A stretch of 64,000 nucleotides of DNA from Roseomonas aeriglobus (GTDB taxonomy: Bacteria; Pseudomonadota; Alphaproteobacteria; Sphingomonadales; Sphingomonadaceae): assembly GCA_016937575.1 (NCBI GenBank), contig JAFHKN010000002.1, positions 1,550,001 through 1,614,000 of the forward strand, written 5' to 3'. The translations under genes and the position numbers were made by a program. This document shows, one piece after another, positions 22,305-32,225 of this stretch. A model generated the notes under the pieces. That model had not been told where the DNA came from and did not search any database. It worked only from the letters and a program-made list of their open reading frames with translations. Every line of letters begins with the position of its first letter. Position 1 is the first letter of the stretch.

Positions 22305-23555
22305 ATGGTCATTCGCCGTATCCCCCGCGCGCTGGAGTTCGGACTGGCAGCAGCCTTGCTGGCCGGTGCCGGCTATGTTTCCGCGCAGATCGAAGGCGAG
22401 GATCGCGGCGCTGCGCCGATCGACAGCTCGGGCGATTTCGAGGTCGGCGGGGTGACCGTCGACACGACCGGCAAGACCGCGGAGGCCGCCCGCCTTGCCG
22501 GATGGCGGATCGCCCAGCGCAAAGCGTGGAACCTGCTGAGCCGGCGCCTGACGGGCGCCAATGGCAGTCTGGCCGATGGGGCGCTCGATTCGATCGTCAC
22601 CGGCATCGTCGTCGAAAACGAACAGATCGGTCCCGGGCGGTACATCGCGCGACTGGGCGTCCTGTTCGACCGGGCCCGCGCCGGGCAGATCCTGGGCGTC
22701 GCGACGACCTTCACCCGATCGCCGCCGATGCTGGTCATTCCCGTGATGTGGTCGGGCGGATCGGGACAGGTGTTCGAACGCACGACGCCGTGGCAACAGG
22801 CCTGGGCGCGCTATCGCACCGGCAACAGCGTGATCGATTACGTCCGCCCCGTCGGCACCGGGTCAGACCCGCTGCTGCTCAACGTCGGCCAGACGGGGCG
22901 ACGCGGACGTGGCTGGTGGCGTACCGTGCTCGACCAATATGGCGCGAGCGACGTGGTGATGCCGGAAGCGCGCCTCTACCGGCAATATCCCGGCGGGCCG
23001 ATCATCGGCGTGTTCACGGCCTTTCACGGGCCGGACAGGGTACCGCTCGCCCGCTTCACGTTGCGGGCGCCCGACGCGAACGGGCTGAACGCGCTGCTCG
23101 ACGCAGGCGTCGCGCGGCTCGACGAGGCCTATCAGTCGGCATCGCGCGGCGGGGCGCTGAACCCCGACGCTATGCTCGCGCCACCGCCCAAGCCCGAAGC
23201 CACGCCGACGCCGACCCCGACGCCAACCCCCAGCGGCACCGATCCGATCGGCGACATCATCGCGGCGTCGGGTGGGCAGACGATTCAGGTCCAGTTCGAC
23301 ACGCCGACCGTGGGTGCGGTGACGAGCGCCGAGGCGGCCGTCCGCGGCATTCCCGGAGTATCGTCGGCGTCCACCGCCAGCCTGGCGCTGGGCGGCGTAT
23401 CGGTAATGCGCGTCACCTTCGCCGGCGACGTGGCGGTGCTCCGCACGGCGCTGGAGGCGCGGGGGTGGACCGTTCAGGAAGGCGGCGGCACGTTGCGCAT
23501 CCGCCGCGCCGCCGCGCCCAACGCGCCGCTTGCCGTCCCGTCACCGGGGGGCTGA
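22305..23555 (+). CDS. DUF2066 domain-containing protein, exported
   Basis: 416 aa. A signal peptide (about 1-28) leads to the DUF2066 domain (about 40-290), which begins FEVGGVTVDTTGKTAEAARLAGWRIAQRKAWNLL. A Pro-Thr-rich linker with repeated PT pairs (about 301-310) joins a C-terminal alpha-beta segment of ~85 aa. Function unknown. Its stop overlaps the hda start by one base (TGATG), a conserved DUF2066-hda coupling that links it to replication control only by position. Confidence 0.8.
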   Translation: MVIRRIPRALEFGLAAALLAGAGYVSAQIEGEDRGAAPIDSSGDFEVGGVTVDTTGKTAEAARLAGWRIAQRKAWNLLSRRLTGANGSLADGALDSIVTGIVVENEQIGPGRYIARLGVLFDRARAGQILGVATTFTRSPPMLVIPVMWSGGSGQVFERTTPWQQAWARYRTGNSVIDYVRPVGTGSDPLLLNVGQTGRRGRGWWRTVLDQYGASDVVMPEARLYRQYPGGPIIGVFTAFHGPDRVPLARFTLRAPDANGLNALLDAGVARLDEAYQSASRGGALNPDAMLAPPPKPEATPTPTPTPTPSGTDPIGDIIAASGGQTIQVQFDTPTVGAVTSAEAAVRGIPGVSSASTASLALGGVSVMRVTFAGDVAVLRTALEARGWTVQEGGGTLRIRRAAAPNAPLAVPSPGG

Positions 23556-24193
23556 TGCAGCAACTCGACCTGCCGCTGCCGAAACCGGTCAATCCGCGGG
23601 CGGAGGAATTTCTGGTCGGGCCGTCCAACGCCCAGGCCGTCCACGCGATCGAACATTGGGGCACCTGGCCGGTGATGACCGCGTTGCTGGTCGGCCCGCG
23701 CAAATCGGGACGCAGCCTGCTGGCCCGCGCTTTCCTGGCCAAATCGGGTGGAACGGTGATCGACGACGCCCACCGATCGAGCGAATCAGAGCTGTTCCAT
23801 GCCTGGAACCGTGCCCAGGCCGATCATCGCCCGCAATTGCTGATCGCCGACCACGCCCCGCCCGACTGGGTGATCCGCCTGCCCGACCTGCGCTCGCGGA
23901 TCGCGGCATCGCCGCACCTGGCGGTCGATCATCCCGACGATGCGCTGGTCGGTGACCTCCTCCGCTACCTGTTCGAACGGCGCGACCTGGATGCGCGCGA
24001 CGATGTCGTCGCCTGGCTCGACCGGCGGTTGGAGCGGACGCACCTGGCCGTCCTGCGCGCGGTCGAGCGGATCGAGGAGGAGGCGGATCGTCGCCGGGTG
24101 CGTCGCCTGTCGATCCCGCTCGCGCGCGCGGCGCTGGGCGGCGGCGGCTTTATCATCGATCCGTCACATGAAGATGCAAGGGCGGTCGGATGA
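23555..24193 (+). CDS. hda: DnaA regulatory inactivator Hda-like protein
   Basis: 212-aa DnaA-related AAA+ protein. At its N-terminus is the beta-clamp-binding motif QLDLPL (residues 3-8), as in Hda, which together with the DNA-loaded clamp triggers ATP hydrolysis by DnaA. The P-loop is altered (VGPRKSGRSLLARAF), Walker B is weak (GTVIDDAH), and the C-terminal lid helices end with RAVERIEEEADRRRVRRLSIPLARAAL. A short, degenerate AAA+ is normal for alphaproteobacterial Hda/HdaA. It overlaps DUF2066 upstream and ppk downstream by 1 and 4 bases. Confidence 0.85.
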   Translation: MQQLDLPLPKPVNPRAEEFLVGPSNAQAVHAIEHWGTWPVMTALLVGPRKSGRSLLARAFLAKSGGTVIDDAHRSSESELFHAWNRAQADHRPQLLIADHAPPDWVIRLPDLRSRIAASPHLAVDHPDDALVGDLLRYLFERRDLDARDDVVAWLDRRLERTHLAVLRAVERIEEEADRRRVRRLSIPLARAALGGGGFIIDPSHEDARAVG

Positions 24194-26370
24194 TTCCGCC
24201 CCAGACATCGCAAGCCCCCGTTTCGCCCGTCATGCCGGAGCCAGCTCGCCCGGATGCCGAAAGCCGCTATTTCAACCGCGAACTGTCGTGGCTGGCGTTC
24301 AATCGCCGGGTGATCGAGGAAGCGTGCAACCCGGCACATCCGCTGCTCGAACGGCTGCGGTTCCTGTCGATCTCCGGTTCGAATCTCGACGAATTCTTCA
24401 TGACGCGGGTCGCCGGGCTGATCGGCCAGCAAATCCGGGGGGTCGAGCAACGCTCCGCCGACGGCCGCACGCCCAAGCAGCAACTGGCGGCGATCGTCGA
24501 AGTGGGCGACGCGCTCGTCGATTCGCAACAGGGGGTATGGCGCGACCTGTCGGCGGCACTGGCGGGCCAGGACATCCGCATCGTCGATGGCGACGTGCTG
24601 GACGAAACGAGCGCGGCCTGGCTCGCGATCTATTTCCGCGAACAGCTGTTCCCGATCCTGACACCGCAGGCGCTGGATCCGGCGCACCCGTTCCCCTTCA
24701 TTCCGAACGGCGGTCTGAGCGTCATCTTCGACCTGGTCCGCCTGTCCGACCAGGAGCCGATCCGCGAACTGATCCTGCTGCCCGCGGGCCTGTCACGGTT
24801 CGTCCGGCTTCCGGGTGAGGACTTCCGCTTCCTGACCATCGAGGACATCATCAAGCGTTTCTCGGGGCAGCTGTTCCCGGGATATGAGGTGAAGGCGTCG
24901 GCTGCGTTCCGCATCCTGCGCGACAGCGATATCGAGCTGGAGGAGGAGGCGGAGGATCTGGTCCTCTATTTCCGCAGCGCGATCAAGCGACGGCGGCGGG
25001 GCCGCGTGATCCGCCTGGAGATGGAAAGCGGGATCGATCCCGAACTGGAGCAGGTGCTGAAGGAGGAACTGGGCGGCGCCCGTGCGCTGCTCACCGAAAT
25101 CGGCGGGTTCCTGGGGATCGGCGACCTCTCGCGCCTGGTCGAGATCGAGCGGCCCGACTTGCGATTCGCCCCATATGTCGCGCGGTTTCCCGAGCGCATC
25201 CGCGAATTCGGCGGCGATTGTTTCGCGGCGATCCGGGCGAAGGACATCATCGTCCATCACCCCTACGAGAGCTTCGACGTCGTCCTGGAGTTCCTGAAGC
25301 AGGCCGCCGCCGACCCCGATGTGGTTGCGATCAAGCAGACGCTGTACCGCGCAGGCAAACAGTCGGCGGTCATCAACGCCCTGATCGCCGCGGCCGAAGC
25401 GGGCAAATCGGTGACGGCGGTCGTCGAATTGAAGGCGCGGTTCGACGAGGAGCAGAATTTGCTGTGGGCCTCCGCGCTCGAGCGCGCCGGCGTGCAGGTC
25501 GTCTACGGCTTCATCGACTGGAAAACGCACGCCAAGATATCGATGGTGGTGCGGCGCGAAGGGGCGGGGTTCCGCAGCTATTGCCACTTCGGAACCGGCA
25601 ATTATCACCCGGTCACCGCGCGCATCTACACCGATCTCAGCTTCTTCACTGCCGACCCGCGCCTCGGGCGCGATGCGGCGGCGGTCTTCAATTACATCAC
25701 CGGCTATGTCGAGCCCGATTCGCTCGAGCTGCTGCACATCTCGCCGCGCCACCTGCGCAACGAGCTGGCGAAGCTGATCGACGTGGAGATCGGTCATGCG
25801 CTGGCCGGGCGGCCGGCGGCGATCTGGGCGAAGATGAATTCGCTGGTCGACCCGGCGATCATCGAAAAACTCTATGAGGCGTCGAACGCGGGGGTCGAGA
25901 TCGACCTGATCGTTCGCGGTATCTGCTGTCTGCGGCCGGGCGTGCTGGAAATGTCGGCGCGCATCCGCGTGCGCTCGATCGTCGGTCGCTTCCTGGAGCA
26001 TAGCCGCATCTGGGCCTTCGCCAACGGCAAGGACCTGCCCAACGACGAGGCGAAGGTGTTCCTGTCGTCGGCCGACTGGATGCCGCGCAACTTCGACCGC
26101 CGCGTCGAGTTCATGTTGCCGGTGCTCAATGAAACCGTCCATGATCAGGTGCTCGACCAGGTGATGGTCGCCAACCTCCTCGACAGCGAACAGAGCTGGG
26201 AACTGCAGCCTGACGGACGCTATGTCCGGGTGGCGCCGGGGCCGAAGCCGTTCAACCTGCACCGCTATTTCATGACCAATCCGTCACTGTCGGGCCGCGG
26301 CGCGGCACTGGGGCGGCGCGGGGCGGTACCCAAGCTGTCGCTGGCGCGACGCGGGCGCGGCGCGGGATGA
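24190..26370 (+). CDS. ppk: Polyphosphate kinase 1
   Basis: PPK1 builds long-chain polyphosphate from ATP. The 726-aa product has the N-domain start YFNRELSWLAFNRRVIEEA, head domain, and catalytic C-domains containing the autophosphorylated-histidine region YCHFGTGNYHPVTARIYTDLSFF and KTHAKISMVVRREG. The start at 24190 overlaps hda by four bases (ATGA). ppx overlaps its end by four bases, so polyP synthesis and degradation genes are translationally coupled. Confidence 0.97.
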   Translation: MIPPQTSQAPVSPVMPEPARPDAESRYFNRELSWLAFNRRVIEEACNPAHPLLERLRFLSISGSNLDEFFMTRVAGLIGQQIRGVEQRSADGRTPKQQLAAIVEVGDALVDSQQGVWRDLSAALAGQDIRIVDGDVLDETSAAWLAIYFREQLFPILTPQALDPAHPFPFIPNGGLSVIFDLVRLSDQEPIRELILLPAGLSRFVRLPGEDFRFLTIEDIIKRFSGQLFPGYEVKASAAFRILRDSDIELEEEAEDLVLYFRSAIKRRRRGRVIRLEMESGIDPELEQVLKEELGGARALLTEIGGFLGIGDLSRLVEIERPDLRFAPYVARFPERIREFGGDCFAAIRAKDIIVHHPYESFDVVLEFLKQAAADPDVVAIKQTLYRAGKQSAVINALIAAAEAGKSVTAVVELKARFDEEQNLLWASALERAGVQVVYGFIDWKTHAKISMVVRREGAGFRSYCHFGTGNYHPVTARIYTDLSFFTADPRLGRDAAAVFNYITGYVEPDSLELLHISPRHLRNELAKLIDVEIGHALAGRPAAIWAKMNSLVDPAIIEKLYEASNAGVEIDLIVRGICCLRPGVLEMSARIRVRSIVGRFLEHSRIWAFANGKDLPNDEAKVFLSSADWMPRNFDRRVEFMLPVLNETVHDQVLDQVMVANLLDSEQSWELQPDGRYVRVAPGPKPFNLHRYFMTNPSLSGRGAALGRRGAVPKLSLARRGRGAG

Positions 26371-27830
26371 GTGCCGCGCGCCGGCTGGCGATCATCGATA
26401 TCGGATCCAATTCGATCCGCCTCGTCGTCTATCAGGGCGCGCGACGGGTGCCGGCGCCGATCTTCAACGAGAAGGTGATGGCCGGGCTTGGCCGGTCGCT
26501 GTCCGAAACCGGTGCGATCGATGCCGACGCGTTCGCGCTGGCGCGCACCGGTCTGGCCCGCTTCGCCTGGCTGACGCGGGAAATGAAGGTCGACGAGGTC
26601 CGCACCGTCGCAACCGCCGCCGTCCGGGATGCGAGCAACGGCGCAGACCTGATCGCGGTCGCCGAGAGCCTGGGCCTCTCCGTCGAGGTGCTGAGCGGGG
26701 AAGAGGAGGCGACCGCGGCCGGGATGGGCGTACTGTCGGCGATCCCCGACGCGGACGGCATCGTCGGCGATCTGGGCGGCGGCAGCCTGGAGTTGGTGCG
26801 GATCGTCGCCGGTACCGTCACCGACCGCGTGTCCTTCCCGCTCGGCGTCCTGCGCCTCTCGGCGATCCGCGCCAAGGGCAAGTCGTCGCTGGATCGCCGT
26901 GTCGCCGCCTTGCTGGCCGAGACCGGCTGGGCGGGGCGGGGGAAGGGGCTGCCGCTCTACATGGTCGGCGGGTCGTGGCGGTCGCTGGCCAAGCTGGACA
27001 TGGAGCTGAACGGCTATCCGCTGCCCGTCATCCACGGTTATGCGATGAGCGGCGACGAGGTCGCCCGCCTGGGCCGGTCGCTGACGCATCTCGACAAGGC
27101 GCGAATGAAGGCGGTCGCAGGGATTTCCGCCGCCCGTGCGCCGACGCTCGGCGACGCGGCCGCGTTGCTGGCGATCCTGATGCGGCGTCTGGGGACGACC
27201 GCTGCGGTGGCGTCATCGCACGGGCTGCGCGAGGGGCTGCTTTACCAGCGCCTGCCCGGCGCGGTTCGTGCCGAAGATGCCCTGATCGTGGCGGCGCGCG
27301 AGGAAGCCCGGGTGGCGGGGCGATTTCCCGAACATGGCGACGTGCTCGATCGCTGGATCGCTCCGCTGTTCGACGCGGATCCGCCCGAACGTGCCCGCCT
27401 GCGGCACGCCGCCTGCCTGCTCGCCGACGTCGGATGGCGCGCGAACCCCGAATTTCGGGCCGAACGCGGGGTCGAGATCGCGCTGCACGGGAATTGGGTC
27501 GCGATCGATGCGCGGGGACGCGCGCTGATCGCGCAGGCGCTGCACGCCTCGCTCGGGGGGGAAGCGACATCGCCCGATCCGCTCGGTCGGCTGGCGCCGC
27601 ATGACGAGCTTGCGGTCGCGCTGCAATGGGGGCTGGCGATGCGGCTCGGGCAGAGATTGTCGGGCGGCGTCGCAGGACCGCTCGAGCGTACGCGCCTGTC
27701 GATCGACGAAGACGCGGTACTGCTGCATGTCGCTCCGGCCGATTCCGCGCTCTACGGCGACACGGTCGAAAAGCGGCACCGCGCGCTTGCCGCCGCGACG
27801 GGACGGCAGGCGCGGCTGGTGATCGGCTGA
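26367..27830 (+). CDS. ppx: Exopolyphosphatase / Ppx-GppA phosphatase
   Basis: 487-aa Ppx/GppA phosphatase of the ASKHA fold, releasing phosphate from polyP ends or pppGpp. N-terminal ATPase-like motifs are clear: IIDIGSNSIRLVVYQ, VRTVATAAVRDASNG, EVLSGEEEATAAG and GIVGDLGGGSLELV. A C-terminal helical HD-like region follows (about 310-487). Overlap with ppk argues for a main role on polyP. Confidence 0.94.
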   Translation: MSAARRLAIIDIGSNSIRLVVYQGARRVPAPIFNEKVMAGLGRSLSETGAIDADAFALARTGLARFAWLTREMKVDEVRTVATAAVRDASNGADLIAVAESLGLSVEVLSGEEEATAAGMGVLSAIPDADGIVGDLGGGSLELVRIVAGTVTDRVSFPLGVLRLSAIRAKGKSSLDRRVAALLAETGWAGRGKGLPLYMVGGSWRSLAKLDMELNGYPLPVIHGYAMSGDEVARLGRSLTHLDKARMKAVAGISAARAPTLGDAAALLAILMRRLGTTAAVASSHGLREGLLYQRLPGAVRAEDALIVAAREEARVAGRFPEHGDVLDRWIAPLFDADPPERARLRHAACLLADVGWRANPEFRAERGVEIALHGNWVAIDARGRALIAQALHASLGGEATSPDPLGRLAPHDELAVALQWGLAMRLGQRLSGGVAGPLERTRLSIDEDAVLLHVAPADSALYGDTVEKRHRALAAATGRQARLVIG

Positions 27831-27836
27831 CCCGGA

Positions 27837-28106
27837 TCAGCCGCAGTAGATTCGGCTGACGCGGTTATTTTCGTCGATGGCCACGTTTACGCGGCGCGAC
27901 TTGAACTCCATCGTGACGACGTCGCCCGGCCGGATCGCGCGGAGCTTCTCAGCCCGCGACTGCATGCGGATGCGACGGGCGATGCCGTCGCCGTAGACCT
28001 GCCCGACATAGGCCTGGACGCGGTCGTTGAGACAGATGCCCTTGGTGTTCAGATCCACCGTACAACCGGTGAGCAGCAGCAGGGCGACGATCAACAATCT
28101 GCGCAT
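27837..28106 (-). CDS. I78-family peptidase inhibitor-like lipoprotein
   Basis: 89-aa protein with a lipoprotein signal (MRRLLIVALLLLTGC, lipobox cysteine at 15) and a compact domain resembling peptidase inhibitor family I78: CLNDRVQAYVGQVYGD, then RIRMQSRAEKLRAIRPGDVVTMEF, ending RVNVAIDENNRVSRIYCG. These inhibit serine proteases in studied cases; here an envelope-protective role is inference. Its ATG overlaps the rnd stop by one base, so it is coupled to rnd. Confidence 0.8.
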   Translation of the reverse strand: MRRLLIVALLLLTGCTVDLNTKGICLNDRVQAYVGQVYGDGIARRIRMQSRAEKLRAIRPGDVVTMEFKSRRVNVAIDENNRVSRIYCG

Positions 28107-29287
28107 CAGGCGTCCTCTTCGCTGTCGGTCCGGGTCATGGTCAATTTGCCGCCGCGCACGGTGAAGCCCAGCCGGCCTTCGACCAGATCGAGCGCATCGC
28201 GGCCGAATTGTTCGAAGCGCCATCCGTCCAGGATCGCCAGATCCTTGCGCTGGCCGGCGGCAAGCGCTTCCAAGTCGTCGGAGCGGGCGAGCAGGCGCGC
28301 GGCGACGTTGATGTCGCGGGCGCGGATCTTGAGTAGCAGCTTCAGCAGGTCGGCGACCAGCGCGCCTTCCTTGCCGAGCGCCGGTCCGCGTTCGTCGCGA
28401 GCCGGCATCTCGGCAGCGGGCAGGGGCTTGGCATCGGCGATGGCCGCCATCAGTCGACCGCCGATATCGTTGCCCGCCCAACTGGCCGATAGCCCGCGAA
28501 CCTTGGCGAGGTCGGCCTGTTTGCGCGGCGGATTGCTGGCGAGGTCGGCGATCGTCTCGTCCTTGGCGATGCGGCCGCGCGGCAGGTTCTTGCCCCGCGC
28601 CTCGGTCTCCCGCCAGCGTGCGATCGCCTTCAGCCGGCCGAGCACTTCGGCCTTGCGGCTGTTGATGCGCACCCGCTGCCAGGCGGCATCGGGGTCTTGG
28701 GCGTAATTTTCGGGGTCGCCGAGCCGCTCCATCTCCTGGTCGAGCCAGTCGCCGCGCCCGGTCTTGCGCAGTTTGTCGAGCATCTTGGGAAAGATCTTCG
28801 ACAGATGCGTCACGTCCGCGATGGCGTAGCTGATCTGGCGGTCGTCGAGCGGGCGACGGCTCCAGTCGGTGAAGCGCGCGCCCTTGTCGACCTGGATGCC
28901 CAGATAGCTGTCGACCAGGTTGGAATAGCCGATCTGTTCGCCCTGACCCAGCGCCATCGCCGCGATCTGCGTGTCGAAGAGCGGGAAGGGGGTCTTGCCG
29001 GTCAGGTTGTAGACGATCTCCAGATCCTGGCCGCCGGCGTGGAAGACCTTCAGCACCTCGTCATTCTCGGTCAGCAGGTCAAGCAGCGGTTTCAGGTCGA
29101 TGCCGGGCGCCAGCGGGTCGATCGCCGCCGCTTCCTCGGTATTGGCGACCTGGATCAGGCAAAGCTCAGGCCAGAAGGTGTTCTCGCGCATGAATTCGGT
29201 GTCGACCGTGATGAACGGCGAAGCGCTGAGGCGGGTACAAAGATTGGCGAGGGTAGCCGAGTCTTCGATCAACGGGTGAATGTGCAT
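28106..29287 (-). CDS. rnd: Ribonuclease D
   Basis: 3'-5' exoribonuclease of the DEDD family that trims tRNA 3' ends. 393 aa. Exonuclease motifs: I is FITVDTEFMRENTFWPELCLIQVA, II is VLKVFHAGGQDLEIV, III is ISYAIADVTHLSKIF. A HRDC domain follows in the middle (RGKNLPRGRIAKDETIADLASNPP region). Monocistronic head, with the I78 lipoprotein gene coupled behind. A family A repeat separates it from divergent aspS. Confidence 0.95.
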   Translation of the reverse strand: MHIHPLIEDSATLANLCTRLSASPFITVDTEFMRENTFWPELCLIQVANTEEAAAIDPLAPGIDLKPLLDLLTENDEVLKVFHAGGQDLEIVYNLTGKTPFPLFDTQIAAMALGQGEQIGYSNLVDSYLGIQVDKGARFTDWSRRPLDDRQISYAIADVTHLSKIFPKMLDKLRKTGRGDWLDQEMERLGDPENYAQDPDAAWQRVRINSRKAEVLGRLKAIARWRETEARGKNLPRGRIAKDETIADLASNPPRKQADLAKVRGLSASWAGNDIGGRLMAAIADAKPLPAAEMPARDERGPALGKEGALVADLLKLLLKIRARDINVAARLLARSDDLEALAAGQRKDLAILDGWRFEQFGRDALDLVEGRLGFTVRGGKLTMTRTDSEEDA

Positions 29288-29366
29288 AGGCCGGCGGCCA
29301 TAGACCCGTGCGCGCGGCTTGACAAAGGGCGTCGTGGAGGGGAGGGCGCCGGCCTAGAATTCCAAT

Positions 29367-29464
29367 CCGTCATCCCCGCGCAGGCGGGGATCAATTCTGG
29401 CTGGCTTATCGGCAAGAGCCTCACGCGTCAGCCAGAATTTGCCCCCGCCTTTGCGGGGGTGACG
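29367..29464. repeat. Inverted intergenic repeat, family A, copy 2
   Basis: Arms CGTCATCCCCGCGCAGGCGG (29368-29387) and the reverse-complementary CCCCCGCCTTTGCGGGGGTGACG (ending about 29464, given here as the region's outline) enclose AATTCTGGCTGG and its complement CCAGAATT. Same architecture and shared blocks as copy 1 at 8481-8578. It lies in the rnd-aspS divergent gap, so it also sits in a promoter region. Confidence 0.75.
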
Positions 29465-29480
29465 AACAGCAGAGATACGA

Positions 29481-31319
29481 ATGATGCACGCCTATCGCAC
29501 CCACACTTGCGCCGCGCTCCGCGCTACCGACGTCGGCCAGACGATCCGCCTGTCAGGCTGGATCCACCGCAAGCGCGATCACGGCGGTGTGCTGTTCGTC
29601 GATCTGCGCGACCACTACGGCATCACCCAGGTCGTGGCCGATGCCGACAGTCCGGCACTAGCGATCCTGGAGGCCGCGCGGGTCGAATCGGTCATCACGA
29701 TCGACGGCGAGGTGAAGGCGCGCGCGGCCGGCACGGTGAACGCCAATCTGCCGACCGGCGACATCGAAGTCTTCGCGCGAGGTGCCACCGTGCTATCGGC
29801 CGCCGACGAACTGCCGATGCCGGTCGCCGGCGAGCAGGAATATCCCGAAGACATCCGCCTGCGTTACCGCTTCCTCGACCTGCGGCGCGAGACACTGCAC
29901 GCCAATATCGTCCGTCGGACGAAGGTCATCTCGGCAATGCGCCGCAAGATGGAAGAGGTTGGCTTCACGGAATATTCGACGCCGATCCTGACCGCCTCTT
30001 CGCCCGAAGGCGCGCGCGACTTCCTGGTGCCGAGCCGCATTCATCCGGGCAAGTTCTACGCGCTGCCGCAGGCACCGCAGCAGTATAAGCAGTTGCTGAT
30101 GGTCGCGGGCTTCGACCGCTATTTCCAGATCGCGCCGTGCTTCCGCGACGAAGACCCGCGCGCCGACCGCCTGCCGGGTGAATTCTACCAGCTCGACCTG
30201 GAGATGAGCTTCGTCACGCAGGAAGAAGTGTGGGAGACGATGGAGCCGGTCATCGGCGGCATCTTCGAGCAGTTCGCCGACGGCCGCAGCGTGACGCCCT
30301 CCGGCGAATTCCCGCGCATCCCCTACGACGAGGCGATGCTGAAGTACGGCAGCGACAAGCCGGACCTGCGCAACCCGCTGATCATCACCGACGTGTCGGA
30401 GCATTTCACGCAAAGCGGGTTCGGTCTGTTCGAGAAGATCGTCGGGTCGGGTGGCGTCGTCCGCGCCATCCCGGCGCCGGGGACGGCGGACAAGAGCCGC
30501 AAGTTCTTCGACGACATGAACGAATGGGCGCGCAGCGAAGGCCATGCCGGTCTCGGCTATGTCACCCGCAAGGGCGGCGAATTCGGCGGGCCGATCGCCA
30601 AGAACCATGGCCCCGAGAATATGGAGGCGCTGTACGCCGCGCTCGGCCTGGGCCCGGATGACGGCCTGTTCTTCGCCGCCGGCAAGGCTGACGCGGCGGC
30701 AAAGCTCGCCGGTGCCGCGCGCACGCGTGTCGCCGACCAGCTCGGCCTGATCGAGCAGGGCGCATTCCGCCTGTGCTGGATCGTCGACTTCCCGTTCTAC
30801 GAATGGGACGAGGATACGAAGACGGTCGACTTCGCGCACAACCCCTTCTCGATGCCGCAGGGCGGACTCGAAGCGCTGGAGGGACAGGACCCGCTGACGA
30901 TCAAGGCGTATCAGTACGACCTGGTCTGCAACGGTTATGAGATCGCGTCAGGCTCGATCCGCAACCAGTCACCCGAGCTGATGGTGAAGGCGTTCGAGCT
31001 GGTGGGTCTGAGCAAGGCCGACGTCGAGGAGCGCTTCGGCGGCCTGTATCGCGCGTTCCAGTATGGCGCGCCGCCGCACGGCGGCATGGCGGCGGGCGTC
31101 GACCGCATCGTCATGTTGATCTGCGGCGCGCAGAACCTGCGTGAAATCACGCTGTTCCCGATGAACCAGCGGGCCGAAGACCTGCTGATGGGCGCACCGA
31201 GCCTGGCGATGCCGAAGCAGCTGAAGGAGCTGAGCATCAAGGTGGCCGAGCAGGCGAAGCCGGGTGCGACGGCGGGGACGAGCACGCAGCCGATCGCGGC
31301 GGTGGTGAAGCCGGAGTAA
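29481..31319 (+). CDS. aspS: Aspartyl-tRNA synthetase
   Basis: Class II aminoacyl-tRNA synthetase of 612 aa, bacterial type with OB-fold anticodon domain (about 1-110, [23 protein letters not shown]), catalytic core with motif 2 [16 protein letters not shown] and motif 3 [16 protein letters not shown], and the bacterial GAD insertion in between. The last ~30 residues ([26 protein letters not shown]) are a low-complexity tail beyond the usual end. ATG ATG at the start: 29481 or 29484. Confidence 0.97.
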   Translation: MMHAYRTHTCAALRATDVGQTIRLSGWIHRKRDHGGVLFVDLRDHYGITQVVADADSPALAILEAARVESVITIDGEVKARAAGTVNANLPTGDIEVFARGATVLSAADELPMPVAGEQEYPEDIRLRYRFLDLRRETLHANIVRRTKVISAMRRKMEEVGFTEYSTPILTASSPEGARDFLVPSRIHPGKFYALPQAPQQYKQLLMVAGFDRYFQIAPCFRDEDPRADRLPGEFYQLDLEMSFVTQEEVWETMEPVIGGIFEQFADGRSVTPSGEFPRIPYDEAMLKYGSDKPDLRNPLIITDVSEHFTQSGFGLFEKIVGSGGVVRAIPAPGTADKSRKFFDDMNEWARSEGHAGLGYVTRKGGEFGGPIAKNHGPENMEALYAALGLGPDDGLFFAAGKADAAAKLAGAARTRVADQLGLIEQGAFRLCWIVDFPFYEWDEDTKTVDFAHNPFSMPQGGLEALEGQDPLTIKAYQYDLVCNGYEIASGSIRNQSPELMVKAFELVGLSKADVEERFGGLYRAFQYGAPPHGGMAAGVDRIVMLICGAQNLREITLFPMNQRAEDLLMGAPSLAMPKQLKELSIKVAEQAKPGATAGTSTQPIAAVVKPE

Positions 31320-31345
31320 GCGGGGAAGGGGCGCCGACTTGACCT

Positions 31346-31421
31346 GCCATGCTCCGGCGAAGGCCGGAGCCTCGGCGGTCGGCCCTCCTTAACTTGCCAG
31401 AATTCCGGCTTTCGCCGGAGC
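31346..31421. repeat. Inverted intergenic repeat between convergent aspS and mazG
   Basis: GCTCCGGCGAAGGCCGGAGC (31351-31370) is itself a hairpin. A second copy of similar sequence, TCCGGCTTTCGCCGGAGC, follows at about 31404-31421 in an overall inverted layout. It shares the AATTC-flanked style of the family A repeats but with a different core. Probably ends both convergent transcripts. Confidence 0.6.
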
Positions 31422-31432
31422 GCATATTCGGA

Positions 31433-32182
31433 TCAGGCGGACCGCTTCTCGCCGGCCTTGACGCGCTGCCAGAGCTGTTCCTGCTCCTCCAGCGGAAGCC
31501 CGGCGAAGGCATCACCCGCCATGGCTTCCATCGCGCGGAAGCGGCGTTCGAACTTGGCGTTCGCGACGCGCAAGGCGGCCTCGGGCTCGACACCGAGCTT
31601 GCGCGCCCAATTGACGACGGCGAGCAGCAGGTCGCCGACTTCTTCGACACGCTCATCGTCCGACGCGGCCTCGACTTCGGCCAATTCTTCGTCGACCTTG
31701 GCACGGGCTCCGCTCGGATCGGGCCAGTCGAAGCCGACCCGCGCGGCACGCTTTTGCAGCTTCTCCGCACGCAGGAGCGCCGGCAGGCTCAGCGCAACGC
31801 CGGCGAGCGCGCTCGGGTCGGTCTTGGCGGCACGTTCCTCGGCCTTGATGACTTCCCACAGATGATGGCCGCCCTCGGTCGCGTCGCCGAAGATATGCGG
31901 GTGTCGGCGTTCCATCTTGTCGCTGATCGCGGCGACGACGTCGGGCAATGCGAAATGGCCGGCTTCCTCGGCGATCCGCGCATGGAACACGACCTGGAGC
32001 AGCAGGTCGCCGAGTTCGTCCTTCAGTTCGCCCATGTCGCCGCGCGCGATCGCGTCGGCGACTTCATACGCTTCTTCGATCGTGTAGGGCGCGATCGTGT
32101 CGAACGTCTGCACCGTATCCCATTCGCAGCCATGCTCGGGGTCGCGGAGCCGGGCCATGATGGTTACCAACCGTTCGATCAT
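31433..32182 (-). CDS. mazG: Nucleoside triphosphate pyrophosphohydrolase MazG
   Basis: Hydrolyses (d)NTPs to monophosphates and pyrophosphate, sanitising the nucleotide pool. 249 aa with two tandem MazG domains. The first is well conserved (LRDPEHGCEWDTVQTFDTIAPYTIEEAYEVADAI then GDLLLQVVFHARIAEE with the ExxE metal motif region). The second is shorter (VDEELAEVEAASDDERVEEVGDLLLAVVNWARKLG). Convergent with aspS. Confidence 0.93.
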   Translation of the reverse strand: MIERLVTIMARLRDPEHGCEWDTVQTFDTIAPYTIEEAYEVADAIARGDMGELKDELGDLLLQVVFHARIAEEAGHFALPDVVAAISDKMERRHPHIFGDATEGGHHLWEVIKAEERAAKTDPSALAGVALSLPALLRAEKLQKRAARVGFDWPDPSGARAKVDEELAEVEAASDDERVEEVGDLLLAVVNWARKLGVEPEAALRVANAKFERRFRAMEAMAGDAFAGLPLEEQEQLWQRVKAGEKRSA

Positions 32183-32225
32183 CGCCCACCCGTCAGTTCG
32201 ATAACATACATTATGTAAAATGGTG

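Noticed and set aside
23185..23235. Pro-Thr repeats in the DUF2066 gene as a tandem-repeat locus of interest
   Set aside because: A short flexible linker between two domains; common in exported proteins.
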